The notes: generated from the letters alone by a model not told the origin. Positions 42,052 through 51,829 are shown, counted from the stretch's first letter. The stretch is 64,000 nt of DNA from Candidatus Gastranaerophilales bacterium (GCA_944326555.1 CALVEK010000014.1:1-64000); one strand, 5' to 3'. Translations and numbers: made by a program.

Positions 42052-43203
42052 CTACTCAAGAATCATACCGTTAGTAAGGTCAATTCTAACCGGCTTTTTA
42101 AGTTTTAGGTTAAGAATATCACCTTCTTTTATTTGGATTTTGTGTCCTTTGAATAATTTCAAATACAATGTCTTCCAGAATCCTTCAGGTCTGTATCCGC
42201 CAAGTGCATCACCGCAGAATGCTGCTGTTTGGTTTCTGTCAGTTGTGATTGTATGAGTTTCCATTGTTACTTCGCCATTACGGATAAATAATCTTCCAAC
42301 TTTTACGCTGGATATTTTTCCGTTTAGAGCATCATTTTCTACAAGCAACAAGTATCTTTCGGGTGTAACCAAATTTTTGGGCAATTTAGATAAAAATTCA
42401 TCGCCAACTTTAGATTTTTTACAAGTAATTTGTTTGTTTAAAACCATAATAGGAATAACTGTTCCTGCAGGAATTGTTGCAATATAACCGTCAAGGTCTG
42501 CGTTGATAACAATACCATCTGCAGTTCTTGGGCTCATTGCTTCTTTAAGTTTTGCATTTGGATTGAGCTTTGCTTGTTCAAGCATTTTTACAAGAAAAGC
42601 AGCTAATTCAGCTCTTGTTGCAGGTCTATTTGCATTTATTACAGTTTCTTCACCGGGGGCTTTTACAACCATTCCAAGAATTTCTGCTTTACCTGCTGCA
42701 ATAATCAACCAGTCAGGAATTTCTTGGTAATCTGTATAACTGTTTTCCAAAATCTCTGTTGCTTTTCTGTTGGAAATGGTTTCTGTAGTTAGTGCATTAA
42801 CTGTTGTAGAGATAACATGACCTCTGGAAACTGTTCCATAAGGATCAAAATGTCCGTCAGGATATCCTTTCAATAAGTCAAACATTACAGCTCTTTGAAC
42901 CATGCCATAAAACCAATCTTTTTCTTTAACATCCGAAAACTTTGCAGGTTTTATAATCTGAGCATTTTGTTGTTCAAATGCCTTTACCACCATTGTTGCG
43001 AATTCAGCTCTTGTTACATTTTGATCAGGACGATAATTTCCATCTGGGTATCCTACTACAACATTAAAATCAGTCAAAATTTGTATCTGCTTGTAAGCCC
43101 AGTGGTCTTTTGGTAAGTCATTATAGTCTTTTGCTAATGTAGCCATAGAGGTGAAACCCAATATCGCTACAAGCGAAAGAGCTTTTGCAAAAAATTTCTT
43201 CAT
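42052..43203 (-). CDS. secreted SLH-domain surface protein
   Basis: The 383-aa protein, starting at an ATG with AAAGGAG 6 bp upstream, has a signal peptide (MKKFFAKALSLVAILGFTSM... LAKD). Three SLH repeats follow: residues ~26-70 (HWAYKQIQILTDFNVVVGYP), ~88-135 (DWFYGMVQRAVMFDLLKGYP) and ~150-205 (WLIIAAGKAEILGMV). The C-terminal ~170 residues are beta-rich and contain VPVIPIMV-type strands and FIRNGEVTMET. SLH domains bind secondary wall polymer or, in Cyanobacteria, link the outer membrane to peptidoglycan. The rest is probably a surface or anchoring domain. Confidence 0.88.
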   Translation of the reverse strand: MKKFFAKALSLVAILGFTSMATLAKDYNDLPKDHWAYKQIQILTDFNVVVGYPDGNYRPDQNVTRAEFATMVVKAFEQQNAQIIKPAKFSDVKEKDWFYGMVQRAVMFDLLKGYPDGHFDPYGTVSRGHVISTTVNALTTETISNRKATEILENSYTDYQEIPDWLIIAAGKAEILGMVVKAPGEETVINANRPATRAELAAFLVKMLEQAKLNPNAKLKEAMSPRTADGIVINADLDGYIATIPAGTVIPIMVLNKQITCKKSKVGDEFLSKLPKNLVTPERYLLLVENDALNGKISSVKVGRLFIRNGEVTMETHTITTDRNQTAAFCGDALGGYRPEGFWKTLYLKLFKGHKIQIKEGDILNLKLKKPVRIDLTNGMILE

Positions 43204-43309
43204 AACAATCTCCTTTATCACTAAGAACCATCTAATCTCTTTGTTGTCTTGATTCTATCAGTCCTAAAGATAAGTTGCAATAAAAGATTATATAATTGTT
43301 ACGCTTTGT

Positions 43310-44173
43310 CTATTTATTTTTATCTTTTTCAACAAGGATTCTGTATGCTTGAGAGTTAATTTCACCACCAACCAACATAATCAAAGATGTGTAATACAGC
43401 CATACCATAAGCATTACAAATGCACCAATAGAACCGTAAACTCTGTTGTAAGTATGTAGGTTGTTAATATATATAGAAAAACACCAAGAACCGAACATCC
43501 AACAGAAACTAAAAAACAATGTTCCCGGTAAAGCACTTTTGCTTTTGATTTTTTCTGAACCTTCTGACGCAGGTAATAAGAAGTAATTGAGGTATGCCAT
43601 AACATAAAGAGCAATGAATGACACAAACCATCTGCTTATTAACAGTACGTTGATAAAGACAGAAGATAAATTTATGAAATTTAGGACAAATTGTAAGATT
43701 ATCTTTCCGAAAATTATTAAGTTTATAGTTATAAACATGACAAAAACATTAACAAAAACCATTAAAATGGAAAGCATTCTTGTTGTGATAAGGCTACGGT
43801 GTTCATCAATGCCAAGAGCTCTGTTTAATCCTTTTATGATTACAAATATTGCGTTTGAAGACAAAAATACCGTAACGATAAAACCAAAAACAGCAACAAT
43901 TCCACCATGCTGAAAAATCATTACTTCATTTAAAACTTCTTTTATCAGGTTGACAGAATCAGTCGGTGCAACTGTATCAAGAAAGTGTATGATTGGCATG
44001 AATAATGATTTCTTTCCAAGCCAACTGAAGCAAGACATCATAAAAAGCATAAAAGGGAAAATTCCAATCGCGAACCAAAAACCCATTTCTGCAGCCATAC
44101 CAAGAAAATCATCAATGATGATTCTGTTAATTAAATTGCAAAGGTAATTTTTTGTGCCTTCTAAAATTTTCAT
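43310..44173 (-). CDS. YihY/BrkB-family inner-membrane protein
   Basis: The 287-aa protein has six hydrophobic segments and the family features MAAEMGFWFAIGIFPFMLF, LSSNAIFVIIKGLNRALG and YGSIGAFVMLMVWLYYTSLIML near the C-terminus. The family was once called ribonuclease BN; that activity is not supported for YihY. Its function in transport or envelope integrity is unclear. Its start shares a base with the nrnA stop (TAATG). Confidence 0.92.
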   Translation of the reverse strand: MKILEGTKNYLCNLINRIIIDDFLGMAAEMGFWFAIGIFPFMLFMMSCFSWLGKKSLFMPIIHFLDTVAPTDSVNLIKEVLNEVMIFQHGGIVAVFGFIVTVFLSSNAIFVIIKGLNRALGIDEHRSLITTRMLSILMVFVNVFVMFITINLIIFGKIILQFVLNFINLSSVFINVLLISRWFVSFIALYVMAYLNYFLLPASEGSEKIKSKSALPGTLFFSFCWMFGSWCFSIYINNLHTYNRVYGSIGAFVMLMVWLYYTSLIMLVGGEINSQAYRILVEKDKNK

Positions 44174-45135
44174 TAAATAATCTTTTTTACCTCTTCAATC
44201 ATTTTATCGCAAGCTATTTTTAACGGTTTTTTTATCGTACAACCTGCTGCAAAAGTGTGCCCGCCTCCGCCAAAGACTGTCGCAACCTTACTAACATCTG
44301 CTTTTTTGCTTCTTAGGCTTGCTTTGGTTGTGTTTTCATCAACCTCTTTTAATACAAATGAAATTTCTGTTGTATTAATTTGTCTTAAAGCCTCTACGAT
44401 ACCTTCTGTATGGTCATTTTGAGCTTTATATTTTTCCATGTCTTTATTTGTGATACATACGTATGCAATTTTGTTTTCTTCCAAAAATTTTGCGTTAATT
44501 AAGCTGTTAGCTTGAAGCATTACCATTGGCTTTGGCTTTGACTCGTAACAGTATCTTGAAATTAGAGCTGGATTTGCTCCATATTCAATTATTTTTGCAG
44601 CTTTTTTTAAAACCTCTGCTGTAGTGTTGTCAAATCTGAAACCGCCTGTGTCCGTTAGTATTGCTGTATAAAGAGCAGTTGCTGTATCTTTGTCGGGTTC
44701 TAGTCCCAAATTCTCGAGTATATCGAACAATACTTCACCGGCACTGGACGCATCACCTCTGACAATTGCTAAATCACCATACTCATTGTTTGTTTTATGG
44801 TGGTCTATATTTATTTTTGTTTTTGCTTTTTCAAATAAAGGTAATGAATCAGCCATTCTGTCTTTTGCCGCAATATCAACAGCTATTGCCAAATCAAAAT
44901 CAGATGATTGTGCTATATCAATTGGAGTTTTTACTTTTTTTATATAAGGAATAAACTCATATATGTCAGGTATTTTCCCGACTGTAATCATTACAGCTTC
45001 TTTGTTAAAATAGTTCTTTATCGTTTGATAAAGAGCGCTCATCGTTCCAAGTGTGTCTCCATCGGGATTAACGTGAGAAAATATTACTATGCTGTTAGCT
45101 TTTTCTATCGTTTCTTTAAATGATACAAATTTCAT
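44173..45135 (-). CDS. nrnA: DHH-family bifunctional oligoribonuclease/pAp phosphatase
   Basis: The 320-aa protein from MKFVSFKETIEKANSI has VIFSHVNPDGDTLG (metal site), DIAAKDRM, the DHH motif INIDHHKTN, TDTGGFRFDNTT and the DHHA1 GGGGHTFAAGC near the C-terminus. NrnA degrades 2-5-nt RNAs to mononucleotides and pAp to AMP. The ATG chosen is the first with homology. The open frame 29 codons upstream would overlap the divergent CaCA promoter. Confidence 0.93.
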   Translation of the reverse strand: MKFVSFKETIEKANSIVIFSHVNPDGDTLGTMSALYQTIKNYFNKEAVMITVGKIPDIYEFIPYIKKVKTPIDIAQSSDFDLAIAVDIAAKDRMADSLPLFEKAKTKINIDHHKTNNEYGDLAIVRGDASSAGEVLFDILENLGLEPDKDTATALYTAILTDTGGFRFDNTTAEVLKKAAKIIEYGANPALISRYCYESKPKPMVMLQANSLINAKFLEENKIAYVCITNKDMEKYKAQNDHTEGIVEALRQINTTEISFVLKEVDENTTKASLRSKKADVSKVATVFGGGGHTFAAGCTIKKPLKIACDKMIEEVKKII

Positions 45136-45191
45136 AAAACTATTATAGTATAAAAATTGATTGATGTAGTAAATTAAGTAAGGATAATGAT

Positions 45192-46223
45192 ATGGATGCG
45201 GTTTTTCATGGAATTTTAACACTATTGAATTTATTCTTGATTGTTGGGTGTTGTGTTGTATTCACTAATGCCGTCGAACACTTAGGAAAAATTTATAATC
45301 TTAATGAGGGGGCAGTCGGTAGTATTTTGGCTGCTGTCGGTACCGCATTGCCGGAAACAATAGTTCCTTTAGTTGCTATACTGGGTGCTTATTTGGCGCA
45401 TACTGATGTAAATGTCGGGAAAGAAATCGGCATAGGTGCAATATTGGGGGCGCCATTTCTTCTTTCAACACTTGCAATGTTTGTAACAGGATTGGCTGTT
45501 GTTGCATTTTGGAAGCTGGGAAAACGTGAACGAAAGATGAGTGCGAATTATGTTGTAATGTTTCGTGATTTGAAGTTTTTCTTTTTTAGCTACACTTTGG
45601 CAATTGTTGCAGGATTTATTCCTTTTAAGCCTTTAAAATATGCATGCGCTGTTTTCTTATTAGCTTATTATCTTTTATATGTTTTTAGAACTTTAAACTG
45701 TTCTCATTCTGCTTGCGGTGAATCTTCTGAGGTAGACGAACTTTTATTTGAAAAGATTTTTAAGAAGTATAATACATTCTTGGTTTGGTTACAGGTTTTG
45801 CTTTCTATTGCTGCTTTGATTTGTTTTGCACACATGTTTGTCGGACAAATCAGATTCTTTGCAAGCCTATTTAGCATAAATCCACTTGTTTTAAGTTTGA
45901 TACTTGCTCCTATCGCAACAGAACTGCCTGAAAAATTCAATAGCGTTTTATGGGTAAGTCAAAATAAAGATACACTTGCTTTGGGCAATATTACCGGCGC
46001 AATGGTTTTTCAAAGCTGTATACCCACTGCAATAGGTATTTTACTTACACCTTGGGTGTTTGGTATGGAATCTGTTGTTAATATTGTTCTTGTCTATTTA
46101 TCAACATTGATTCTATTTATTAATCTGTACAGAGATAAGGCATTTAGTGCTCATATCCTCGTTACGTGCGGTTTGTTCTATTTGATTTATTTGGTTTACA
46201 TTTTGTATGATGTCATTTTTTAA
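45192..46223 (+). CDS. CaCA-family (Na+/Ca2+ exchanger-like) cation antiporter
   Basis: The 343-aa protein has ~10 hydrophobic segments. The two inverted alpha-repeats are NEGAVGSILAAVGTALPETI (residues ~34-53) and SLILAPIATELPEKFNSVLW (~235-255), each with the E-x-x ion-binding Glu in LPET / LPEK. These are the signature of YrbG-type Ca2+/cation antiporters. AAGGA lies 8 bp before ATG. It is divergent from nrnA by 56 bp. Confidence 0.9.
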   Translation: MDAVFHGILTLLNLFLIVGCCVVFTNAVEHLGKIYNLNEGAVGSILAAVGTALPETIVPLVAILGAYLAHTDVNVGKEIGIGAILGAPFLLSTLAMFVTGLAVVAFWKLGKRERKMSANYVVMFRDLKFFFFSYTLAIVAGFIPFKPLKYACAVFLLAYYLLYVFRTLNCSHSACGESSEVDELLFEKIFKKYNTFLVWLQVLLSIAALICFAHMFVGQIRFFASLFSINPLVLSLILAPIATELPEKFNSVLWVSQNKDTLALGNITGAMVFQSCIPTAIGILLTPWVFGMESVVNIVLVYLSTLILFINLYRDKAFSAHILVTCGLFYLIYLVYILYDVIF

Positions 46224-46322
46224 TAAATCTTAAAAACTCTCCCTCATTCAATCTAAATAATTAAAGTTTATTGGATTTTGTTCGATATGTCATTGTAATG
46301 GAACCAAATATGGAGAGACTGT

Positions 46323-46952
46323 ATGCTTTTTAAAAGAAAATGTAAAATAACATTTATCGCCCACGGTGCTACTATATATACGGAAGAAAACAGAATTTGT
46401 GATAAAGAAAGTCATCCTCCGTTAAATGAAATCGGGCAAGAAGAAGCTGAAAGAATAGCTAAGTGGGTTATTTTACGTTCCCCTCAGGTTGATAAAATAT
46501 ATACCGGTGCCTCTTTAAGTTGTATACAAACCGCTAAATTTATTGCAAAAGAATATGGGCAAGAGTTTGAAATTCGCCCTGAATTGAAAAATCAGGATTT
46601 TGGAGTTTGGAAAGGTCTTAATTATACAGAAATTGAAGAACGTTATCCTGAAATGCTACAGAAATATCATGATTTGACTTCAAGTTATGCACCAGATGGA
46701 GGGGAAACCCTTTTGGAATTTGATGAAAGAGTTGAGCAAACTGTTTCTAATTTGATTGAAGAAAATCTTAGTAAACGTATTGTTGTTGTTACTCATTCGA
46801 ATTTTATTAGGGCTGCTATAAGGAACGCTTTGGAGCTTCCAGTGGAATATCAAAACAGAGTTTTTATACCAACAGGTAGTGCAACTCAGATAAAATATTA
46901 TAAAGGTTGGAATATTTTAATGTATAGCGGGCATGTTCCTGTTGTTTGTTAA
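46323..46952 (+). CDS. histidine-phosphatase-superfamily protein with altered phosphate pocket
   Basis: The 209-aa protein follows the phosphoglycerate-mutase-like layout: ITFIAHGATIYT, NEIGQEEAERIA, GASLSCIQTAKFIA, LKNQDFGVWKGLNY (the acidic ...DfG.WeG), PDGGETLLEFDERV and VVTHSNFIRAA. Both catalytic His are present (AHG, THS), but the Arg of RHG is Ala and the R of SPLxRaxQTA is Ser/Cys. These two Arg bind the phosphate. Catalysis may be lost or shifted to another substrate. GGAGAG precedes ATG. Confidence 0.85.
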   Translation: MLFKRKCKITFIAHGATIYTEENRICDKESHPPLNEIGQEEAERIAKWVILRSPQVDKIYTGASLSCIQTAKFIAKEYGQEFEIRPELKNQDFGVWKGLNYTEIEERYPEMLQKYHDLTSSYAPDGGETLLEFDERVEQTVSNLIEENLSKRIVVVTHSNFIRAAIRNALELPVEYQNRVFIPTGSATQIKYYKGWNILMYSGHVPVVC

Positions 46953-46955
46953 TAT

Positions 46956-47585
46956 TTATCTGGCAACCCTACCCCACCATCTGACTTCTCCAATGACCTG
47001 AAAATCAAAAGTTTTTTCCTTTGAAAGGTCTATTTCAAAGCTGCGGTATTTGCTGTTGTCCGAAACTATCCTTACAGTATTTGGCGGGATTTTTTGTAAT
47101 CTTTTTGCGTATAATTGACCGTCTATTCTTACGCAATATATTTTCCCGTCATAGATTTCGGTTCTTGTATGGTCAACAAGCAAGCTGTCTCCGCCTTCTA
47201 TTGTTGGAAGCATGCTGTCTCCTTGTGCAAAAATTATTTCGGTTTTATTCTTGCTTATTCCTAAATCTTCGACTAGTTTTCTGCTTATAGAATAGGTCGC
47301 TGTTTGTCTTTCATCGTAAACTGTTACTCCGTATCCCATGCTGGCAAAAACTTCTCCTTTAACCGGTATACTTATACAATCATCATCAATTGTTGTAATA
47401 ATATTGTTTGACAGTTTTGTTTCGAAATATTTTTCGATTTTTTCTATTTGTGCTGTTGTTAACTCTTTTTCTTTAATTTGGTTTATATATTGTCTTGATA
47501 CGTTGAGCGCTTTTGCAATATCTGAGTAAGATACATTTTTTGACAGTATTCCTCGCAGTTCTGTCATTAAATCAGCAAGATACAT
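46956..47585 (-). CDS. phage-type HTH/S24 (LexA-like) repressor
   Basis: The 209-aa protein has an N-terminal HTH (YSDIAKALNVSRQYINQIKEK, residues 20-40) and a C-terminal S24 self-cleaving domain. The catalytic Ser124 is in FAQGDSMLPTIEGGDSLLVD and Lys161 in LYAKRLQK. This is the layout of CI/C2-like prophage repressors that are inactivated by RecA-stimulated autocleavage. The classic Ala-Gly cleavage pair is not obvious. AAGGAGAG precedes ATG. The upstream region carries a palindromic operator and overlapping promoter; autorepression is inferred. Confidence 0.93.
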   Translation of the reverse strand: MYLADLMTELRGILSKNVSYSDIAKALNVSRQYINQIKEKELTTAQIEKIEKYFETKLSNNIITTIDDDCISIPVKGEVFASMGYGVTVYDERQTATYSISRKLVEDLGISKNKTEIIFAQGDSMLPTIEGGDSLLVDHTRTEIYDGKIYCVRIDGQLYAKRLQKIPPNTVRIVSDNSKYRSFEIDLSKEKTFDFQVIGEVRWWGRVAR

Positions 47586-47619
47586 ATACTCTCCTTATAT
47601 TTAGCCTTAAATTTCTGTT

Positions 47620-47656
47620 GTTTACAATTGTAAACCATTACTTGACAAATGTAAAG
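47620..47656 (-). promoter_or_regulatory. repressor operators overlapping the repressor promoter
   Basis: GTTTACAATTGTAAAC (47620-47635) is a perfect 16-bp palindrome. 47641-47656 matches it at 12 of 16 positions, with centres 21 bp apart (two helical turns). On the minus strand TTTACA (47655-47650) and TACAAT (47632-47627), 17 bp apart, form a -35/-10 pair built from the two sites. A bound repressor would cover its own promoter. Confidence 0.75.
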
Positions 47657-47707
47657 TATTTTCTTACAATTAAATATGTAAATATTTTGATTTTGTTACG
47701 TCTAACC

Positions 47708-47738
47708 TAAAAAAATGCCTGACCCCCGAGATCAGGCA
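47708..47738 (-). terminator. orphan minus-strand intrinsic terminator
   Basis: On the minus strand a 7-bp stem TGCCTGA / TCAGGCA with a 9-nt CCCCCGAGA loop is followed by seven T (47715-47709). No annotated minus-strand gene lies upstream of it, so it must end or attenuate a transcript starting near 47752. Confidence 0.75.
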
Positions 47739-47752
47739 AGATATATACTTCA
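47708..47752 (-). ncRNA. candidate ~45-nt small RNA or repressor leader attenuator
   Basis: TTGTGC (47787-47782) and TATTAT (47764-47759), 17 bp apart on the minus strand, predict a start near 47752, 14 nt before the terminator stem. The transcript would be mostly the hairpin. Reading through would enter the repressor gene. No transcript data are available. Confidence 0.4.
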
Positions 47753-47821
47753 GTGGATATAATATCACAAAATATTTTCATGCACAAATATTTGACTTAG
47801 CCCGATTGGATGTGCGTTTTT

Positions 47822-48070
47822 ATGAAATTCACGAAAAATATTTATTCAAAAAATGTTCTGCTTGGCATGCTGGATATAGCAATGGATTGTATGATTGAAC
47901 ATTCTTTGTGTGATTATTGTTCAAATAATGTACAAACCAATCCTTTGTATTGTAATGATGTTGATTTGTGCAAAAGTGCTTTATTTGAGGGAATTTTAGA
48001 TAAATTTTATTGTGGGAGCGATGATTATGCAATTAACAGAGGAGCAAAAACAGATAATAAGGTATGTTAA
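47822..48070 (+). CDS. small Cys-rich protein
   Basis: The 82-aa protein (MKFTKNIYSKN start) has a helical N-terminus and a Cys-rich middle, CDYCSNNVQTNPLYCN and DVDLCK, then FYCG. C-x2-C...C-x5-C spacing suggests a small zinc-binding fold. The 3' end overlaps the following LuxR-type gene by 44 bp in another frame, common for phage-type genes. No clear ribosome binding site; modest support as a real gene. Confidence 0.45.
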   Translation: MKFTKNIYSKNVLLGMLDIAMDCMIEHSLCDYCSNNVQTNPLYCNDVDLCKSALFEGILDKFYCGSDDYAINRGAKTDNKVC

Positions 48071-48212
48071 ACAAGGTTTGACAAATATCGAAATAGCTGA
48101 AGAAATGGGTTATAGCCCTGATACGATAAAGAAAAGGTTATGGCTTATATATAAACTTTTAAACGTGAAAAACAGAATTGATTTAATCAGCAAAATTGTT
48201 CATGCTCTGTGA
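48027..48212 (+). CDS. stand-alone LuxR/GerE-type HTH protein
   Basis: The 61-aa protein is just a GerE HTH domain: LTEEQKQIIRYVKQGLTNIE, IAEEMGYSPDTIKKRLWLIY, KLLNVKNRIDL. GGGAG lies 8 bp before the ATG at 48027. Without a receiver or sensing domain it is a small DNA-binding regulator like GerE itself. It lies opposite the S24 repressor, so the two might form a switch. Confidence 0.75.
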   Translation: MQLTEEQKQIIRYVKQGLTNIEIAEEMGYSPDTIKKRLWLIYKLLNVKNRIDLISKIVHAL

Positions 48213-48235
48213 TAGAATACTTTGGGGGAACAATT

Positions 48236-48886
48236 ATGCTTGATACTGTAATTTTTGATTTAGACGGGACACTTTTGTATACACTTGAGGATTTGGCTGC
48301 CAGTACCAATTTTGCGTTAAAAAATTTCGGCTATAGTCCTCGTTCTATGCAAGAGATTCGCTCTTTTGTCGGTAATGGGGTAAAGCTGCTTATAGAAAGA
48401 GCCATTCCTGATGGAATTAATAACAAAGATTTTGATGAATGTTTGGCTGTTTTTAAAAAGCATTATTCTTTGAATATGTACAATAATACACGTCCTTATG
48501 ACGGTGTTATGGATCTGTTGCGGGAACTAAAAAAATGCGGGTACAAAACTGCTGTTGTTTCAAATAAATTTGATGCTGCGGTAAAAGACTTATGTAATAA
48601 ATTTTTTGCGGATAAAATAGATGTTGCAGTTGGTGAGTCTTCTGATGTTAGAAAAAAACCGTTTCCCGACAGTGTCCTTTCTGTAATAAAACATTTAGAA
48701 ACTGTTCCTGAAAATTGCGTTTATGTTGGCGATTCGGAAGTTGATATTCAAACGGCTCGTAATGCTGGTATAAGGTGTGTTAGTGTTGATTGGGGATATA
48801 AAGACAGAGATTTTTTACTTAAAAACGGTGCAAGTTTAGTTGTATCTGGCACACGAGAGCTGTTAAGCGAATTGTATAAATTGTAA
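48236..48886 (+). CDS. gph: HAD-family phosphatase, phosphoglycolate-phosphatase type
   Basis: The 216-aa protein has [15 protein letters not shown] (Asp8 nucleophile, Asp10), the cap domain [32 protein letters not shown] (motif II), RKKPFPDSV (motif III Lys) and [16 protein letters not shown] (motif IV). Phosphoglycolate is the usual substrate but not shown. GGGGGAACAATT precedes ATG. A longer start overlaps the HTH gene and lacks a ribosome binding site. Confidence 0.88.
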   Translation: MLDTVIFDLDGTLLYTLEDLAASTNFALKNFGYSPRSMQEIRSFVGNGVKLLIERAIPDGINNKDFDECLAVFKKHYSLNMYNNTRPYDGVMDLLRELKKCGYKTAVVSNKFDAAVKDLCNKFFADKIDVAVGESSDVRKKPFPDSVLSVIKHLETVPENCVYVGDSEVDIQTARNAGIRCVSVDWGYKDRDFLLKNGASLVVSGTRELLSELYKL

Positions 48887-48900
48887 TTTTTGCATATACT
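48872..48900 (+). promoter_or_regulatory. lepA promoter predicting a leaderless mRNA
   Basis: TTGTAT (48872-48877) and TATACT (48895-48900) are 17 bp apart. The -10 ends 6 bp before the lepA ATG, so transcription would start at about the A of ATG. No ribosome binding site is present. The promoter overlaps the end of gph. Confidence 0.5.
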
Positions 48901-48906
48901 GTTTTT

Positions 48907-50718
48907 ATGAGTGGAAAAAGAAATATTGAAAAAGTAAGAAATTTTTGCATAATTGCACATATCGACCACGGTAAATCGACTTTGGCTGACAGATTGTTGG
49001 AGTATACAGGTACTGTTGCCCAAAGAGATATGCAGAATCAGTTGCTTGATTCTATGGATATTGAGCGTGAACGTGGTATTACTATCAAATTGAATGCTGC
49101 AAGAATGAAATATAAAGCAAAAGATGGCGAGGAGTATGAACTGAATTTAATTGATACTCCGGGGCACGTTGATTTTTCTTATGAGGTTTCAAGATCTCTT
49201 GCTGCTTGCGAGGGAGCATTGTTAATAGTTGACTCTACTCAGGGCGTTGAAGCACAGACGTTAGCTAATGCTTATCTTGCTATAGATCAAAATTTGGAGA
49301 TTATTCCCGTAATAAATAAAATAGATTTGCCATCTGCTGATGTTGATAGGGTTAAAGATGAAATAGAAGAGATTTTGGGCATAGATGCCGAACATGCCAT
49401 ACCTGCAAGTGCAAAGGCCGGTATTGGTATAGAAGATATTCTTGAGGCTATTGTTAAGTTTGTTCCTCCGCCTCAAGATACGTCCGATAAACCATTGCGT
49501 GCATTGGTTTTTGATAGTGCTTATGACCCATATCTTGGGACTTTATGCTTTTTTAAGATTGTTGATGGAAGTGTTAAAGTTGGCGATAAAATCAAGTTTA
49601 TGGCATCAGGAAATAAATACGAGGTTGTAGAACTCGGGTATTTAAATCCGAACAGAGTGCCTGTAAATGAGTTAAGAACAGGTGATGTAGGGTATATGGC
49701 TTGTTCTATTAAAGAATTAACAAGATTTGTAGGTGATACGGTTACAAATGCAGAGATTCCTGCAGCAGAACCGCTGCCAGGGTATAAAGAAGCATTGCCT
49801 GTCGTATTTTCCGGTTTGTATCCTGTTGATAATGATGATTATCAGGATTTGAAAGAATCGTTGGAAAAATTAAAACTTAACGATTCCTCTATTACTTTTG
49901 AACCAGAAACATCTTCAGCTTTAGGTTTTGGGTTCAGATGCGGTTTCTTGGGAATGTTACACATGGAAATTGCTCAAGAAAGATTAGAAAGAGAGTATGA
50001 TCTTTCTTTGGTAACAACTGCACCGTCTGTAATATATAAAGTTCACAAAACGGATGGAAGTATCGTTGAGATTGACAACCCTGCAAATCTTCCGGACCCT
50101 CAGTATCGTGAGTATATAGAAGAGCCTTACGTTAAAGTCAATATAATTGCACCTAATGATTATGTAGGTACGTTGATGGACTTGTGTCAGACTAAGCGTG
50201 GTATTTTTATCAACATGCATTACATTGACAAGGTGCGTGTCGATTTGGAATATGAAATGCCTTTAAGTGAAGTAATTGTTGACTTCTATGATCAACTGAA
50301 ATCGAGAACAAAAGGCTATGCAAGTATGGATTATGAGTTTAAGGAATATAAACGTTCTGATTTGGTCAAACTTGATGTTATGCTTGCAGGTGAAGTTGTC
50401 GATGCATTGAGTGCGATAGTTCACAAGGATAATGCTTTTTATGTCGGTCAAAAACTTACGGCAAAATTAAAAGATATAATTCCTCGTCAAATGTTTGAAG
50501 TTCCTATTCAGGCTGCTGTTGGGGGTCGAATTATTGCAAGGACAAACATAAAAGCATTAAGAAAAAGTGTTTTGGATAAATGCTATGGTGGAGACATCTC
50601 TCGTAAACGTAAACTGTTAGAAAAACAGAAAAAAGGTAAAAAACGAATGAAAGCCGTAGGTCGTGTAGAAGTACCGCAAGAAGCGTTTATGGCTGTATTG
50701 AGTCTTAGTGAAGATTAG
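48907..50718 (+). CDS. lepA: elongation factor 4 (ribosome back-translocase)
   Basis: The 603-aa GTPase has [15 protein letters not shown] (P-loop), [23 protein letters not shown], and the LepA-specific C-terminal [21 protein letters not shown] and [16 protein letters not shown]4 promotes back-translocation or late 50S maturation under ionic stress. Length matches. The stop overlaps the convergent dprA end by 14 bp. Confidence 0.99.
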   Translation: MSGKRNIEKVRNFCIIAHIDHGKSTLADRLLEYTGTVAQRDMQNQLLDSMDIERERGITIKLNAARMKYKAKDGEEYELNLIDTPGHVDFSYEVSRSLAACEGALLIVDSTQGVEAQTLANAYLAIDQNLEIIPVINKIDLPSADVDRVKDEIEEILGIDAEHAIPASAKAGIGIEDILEAIVKFVPPPQDTSDKPLRALVFDSAYDPYLGTLCFFKIVDGSVKVGDKIKFMASGNKYEVVELGYLNPNRVPVNELRTGDVGYMACSIKELTRFVGDTVTNAEIPAAEPLPGYKEALPVVFSGLYPVDNDDYQDLKESLEKLKLNDSSITFEPETSSALGFGFRCGFLGMLHMEIAQERLEREYDLSLVTTAPSVIYKVHKTDGSIVEIDNPANLPDPQYREYIEEPYVKVNIIAPNDYVGTLMDLCQTKRGIFINMHYIDKVRVDLEYEMPLSEVIVDFYDQLKSRTKGYASMDYEFKEYKRSDLVKLDVMLAGEVVDALSAIVHKDNAFYVGQKLTAKLKDIIPRQMFEVPIQAAVGGRIIARTNIKALRKSVLDKCYGGDISRKRKLLEKQKKGKKRMKAVGRVEVPQEAFMAVLSLSED

Positions 50719-51829
50719 TTGCTAAAAGATATCTACCGCCGTCGGCTTGTTTTATGTAGCCATTTAATTCAAGGTTCATAAGGGCAACGGTTAAGTCTGA
50801 AAAATCAATGCCGGTAGCTGCGCATAATTCGTCTGTTGTTGAATCTTGTTTTGCTATATATTCAAGAATTATTTTTTCTTGTTCGTTTATGTTTTCTATT
50901 TGTGAGAAATCAGTTTCTTTAGAGGTAGAAGGATTTTGTTTGATTTCCCAATCAAGCGCATCAAGTATATCTTGGGCTTTTGTTATTACGGCTGCACCGT
51001 TTTTTATTAATTTATAAATTCCTTCCGTATTCGGGTTTGTAATAAGCCCAGGCAGACACATCAGTTCTCTGCCTTGTTCAAGACAGTAGTTAGCGCTAAT
51101 TAAAGCTCCGCTTTTGATTGCAGCTTCGGCAACCAACGTTCCTTTTGACAGACCTGTTACTATTCTGTTTCTATGAGGAAAACGCCATGTCAAAGGTTGG
51201 AAACTCGGCCAATATTCACTGAATATAACTCCGCCGCCGTTTTCTATTTGTTTGTACAGGTCTTTGTTTTGTGTCGGATATATGTAATCAAATCCGCTTG
51301 CTATTACACCTATTGTTTTTAGCCCGTTTTTTAGAGCAGCTTTGTGAGCACAACTGTCAATGCCTGTTGCAAGTCCTGAAACTATACACAAGTCTGTGTC
51401 TTTAAATTCTGATATGATACTGGAAAGTATTGTTTTTGCGCTTTCACTTGCTTTTCTTGAGCCTACTATTGATAAGGTTCTTTCAAAATTGCAGGAGGAT
51501 AAATCACCTTTATAAAAGAGAGTAACAGGTGCTGCTGGTATATTTTTTAGTAATTCCGGGAAATCTTTATCTGTGTAATTGATGTATTTGATTCCTTTTT
51601 CTTCTATATATTCCAAGCAATCATCAGGATTTGTTTTTTCTCTGGCTTTTAAAAAGTCATTGACCTGCCTTGGGGTAAATTTTTCTATTCTTAAGAGGTC
51701 GTCTGCTCCGGCACACCACGCTGATTTTATTGAACCGTAATAATCAAAAAGAGTTTTAACAAAGACGCTGCCGACTTTCTCAATCGATGCAAAAGCAAGC
51801 CAGTATTTTGATGAATCTTCAGCAACCAT
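50705..51829 (-). CDS. dprA: DNA-processing protein A
   Basis: The 374-aa protein has an N-terminal HTH-like segment, then the Rossmann domain: [64 protein letters not shown] and the SGALI loop. The C-terminal winged helix is [20 protein letters not shown]. DprA loads RecA onto incoming single-stranded DNA, so natural transformation is possible though no com genes are in the window. AGAGG precedes ATG. Confidence 0.97.
   Translation of the reverse strand: MVAEDSSKYWLAFASIEKVGSVFVKTLFDYYGSIKSAWCAGADDLLRIEKFTPRQVNDFLKAREKTNPDDCLEYIEEKGIKYINYTDKDFPELLKNIPAAPVTLFYKGDLSSCNFERTLSIVGSRKASESAKTILSSIISEFKDTDLCIVSGLATGIDSCAHKAALKNGLKTIGVIASGFDYIYPTQNKDLYKQIENGGGVIFSEYWPSFQPLTWRFPHRNRIVTGLSKGTLVAEAAIKSGALISANYCLEQGRELMCLPGLITNPNTEGIYKLIKNGAAVITKAQDILDALDWEIKQNPSTSKETDFSQIENINEQEKIILEYIAKQDSTTDELCAATGIDFSDLTVALMNLELNGYIKQADGGRYLLATNLH

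Noticed and set aside
46224-46322. Hairpin near 46250-46280 as a terminator of the CaCA gene
   Set aside because: The stem has several mismatches and no T-run.
47822-48070. Minus-strand reading frame opposite the Cys-rich gene (about 67 codons)
   Set aside because: No ribosome binding site and a His/Asn/Tyr-rich composition typical of an antisense shadow.
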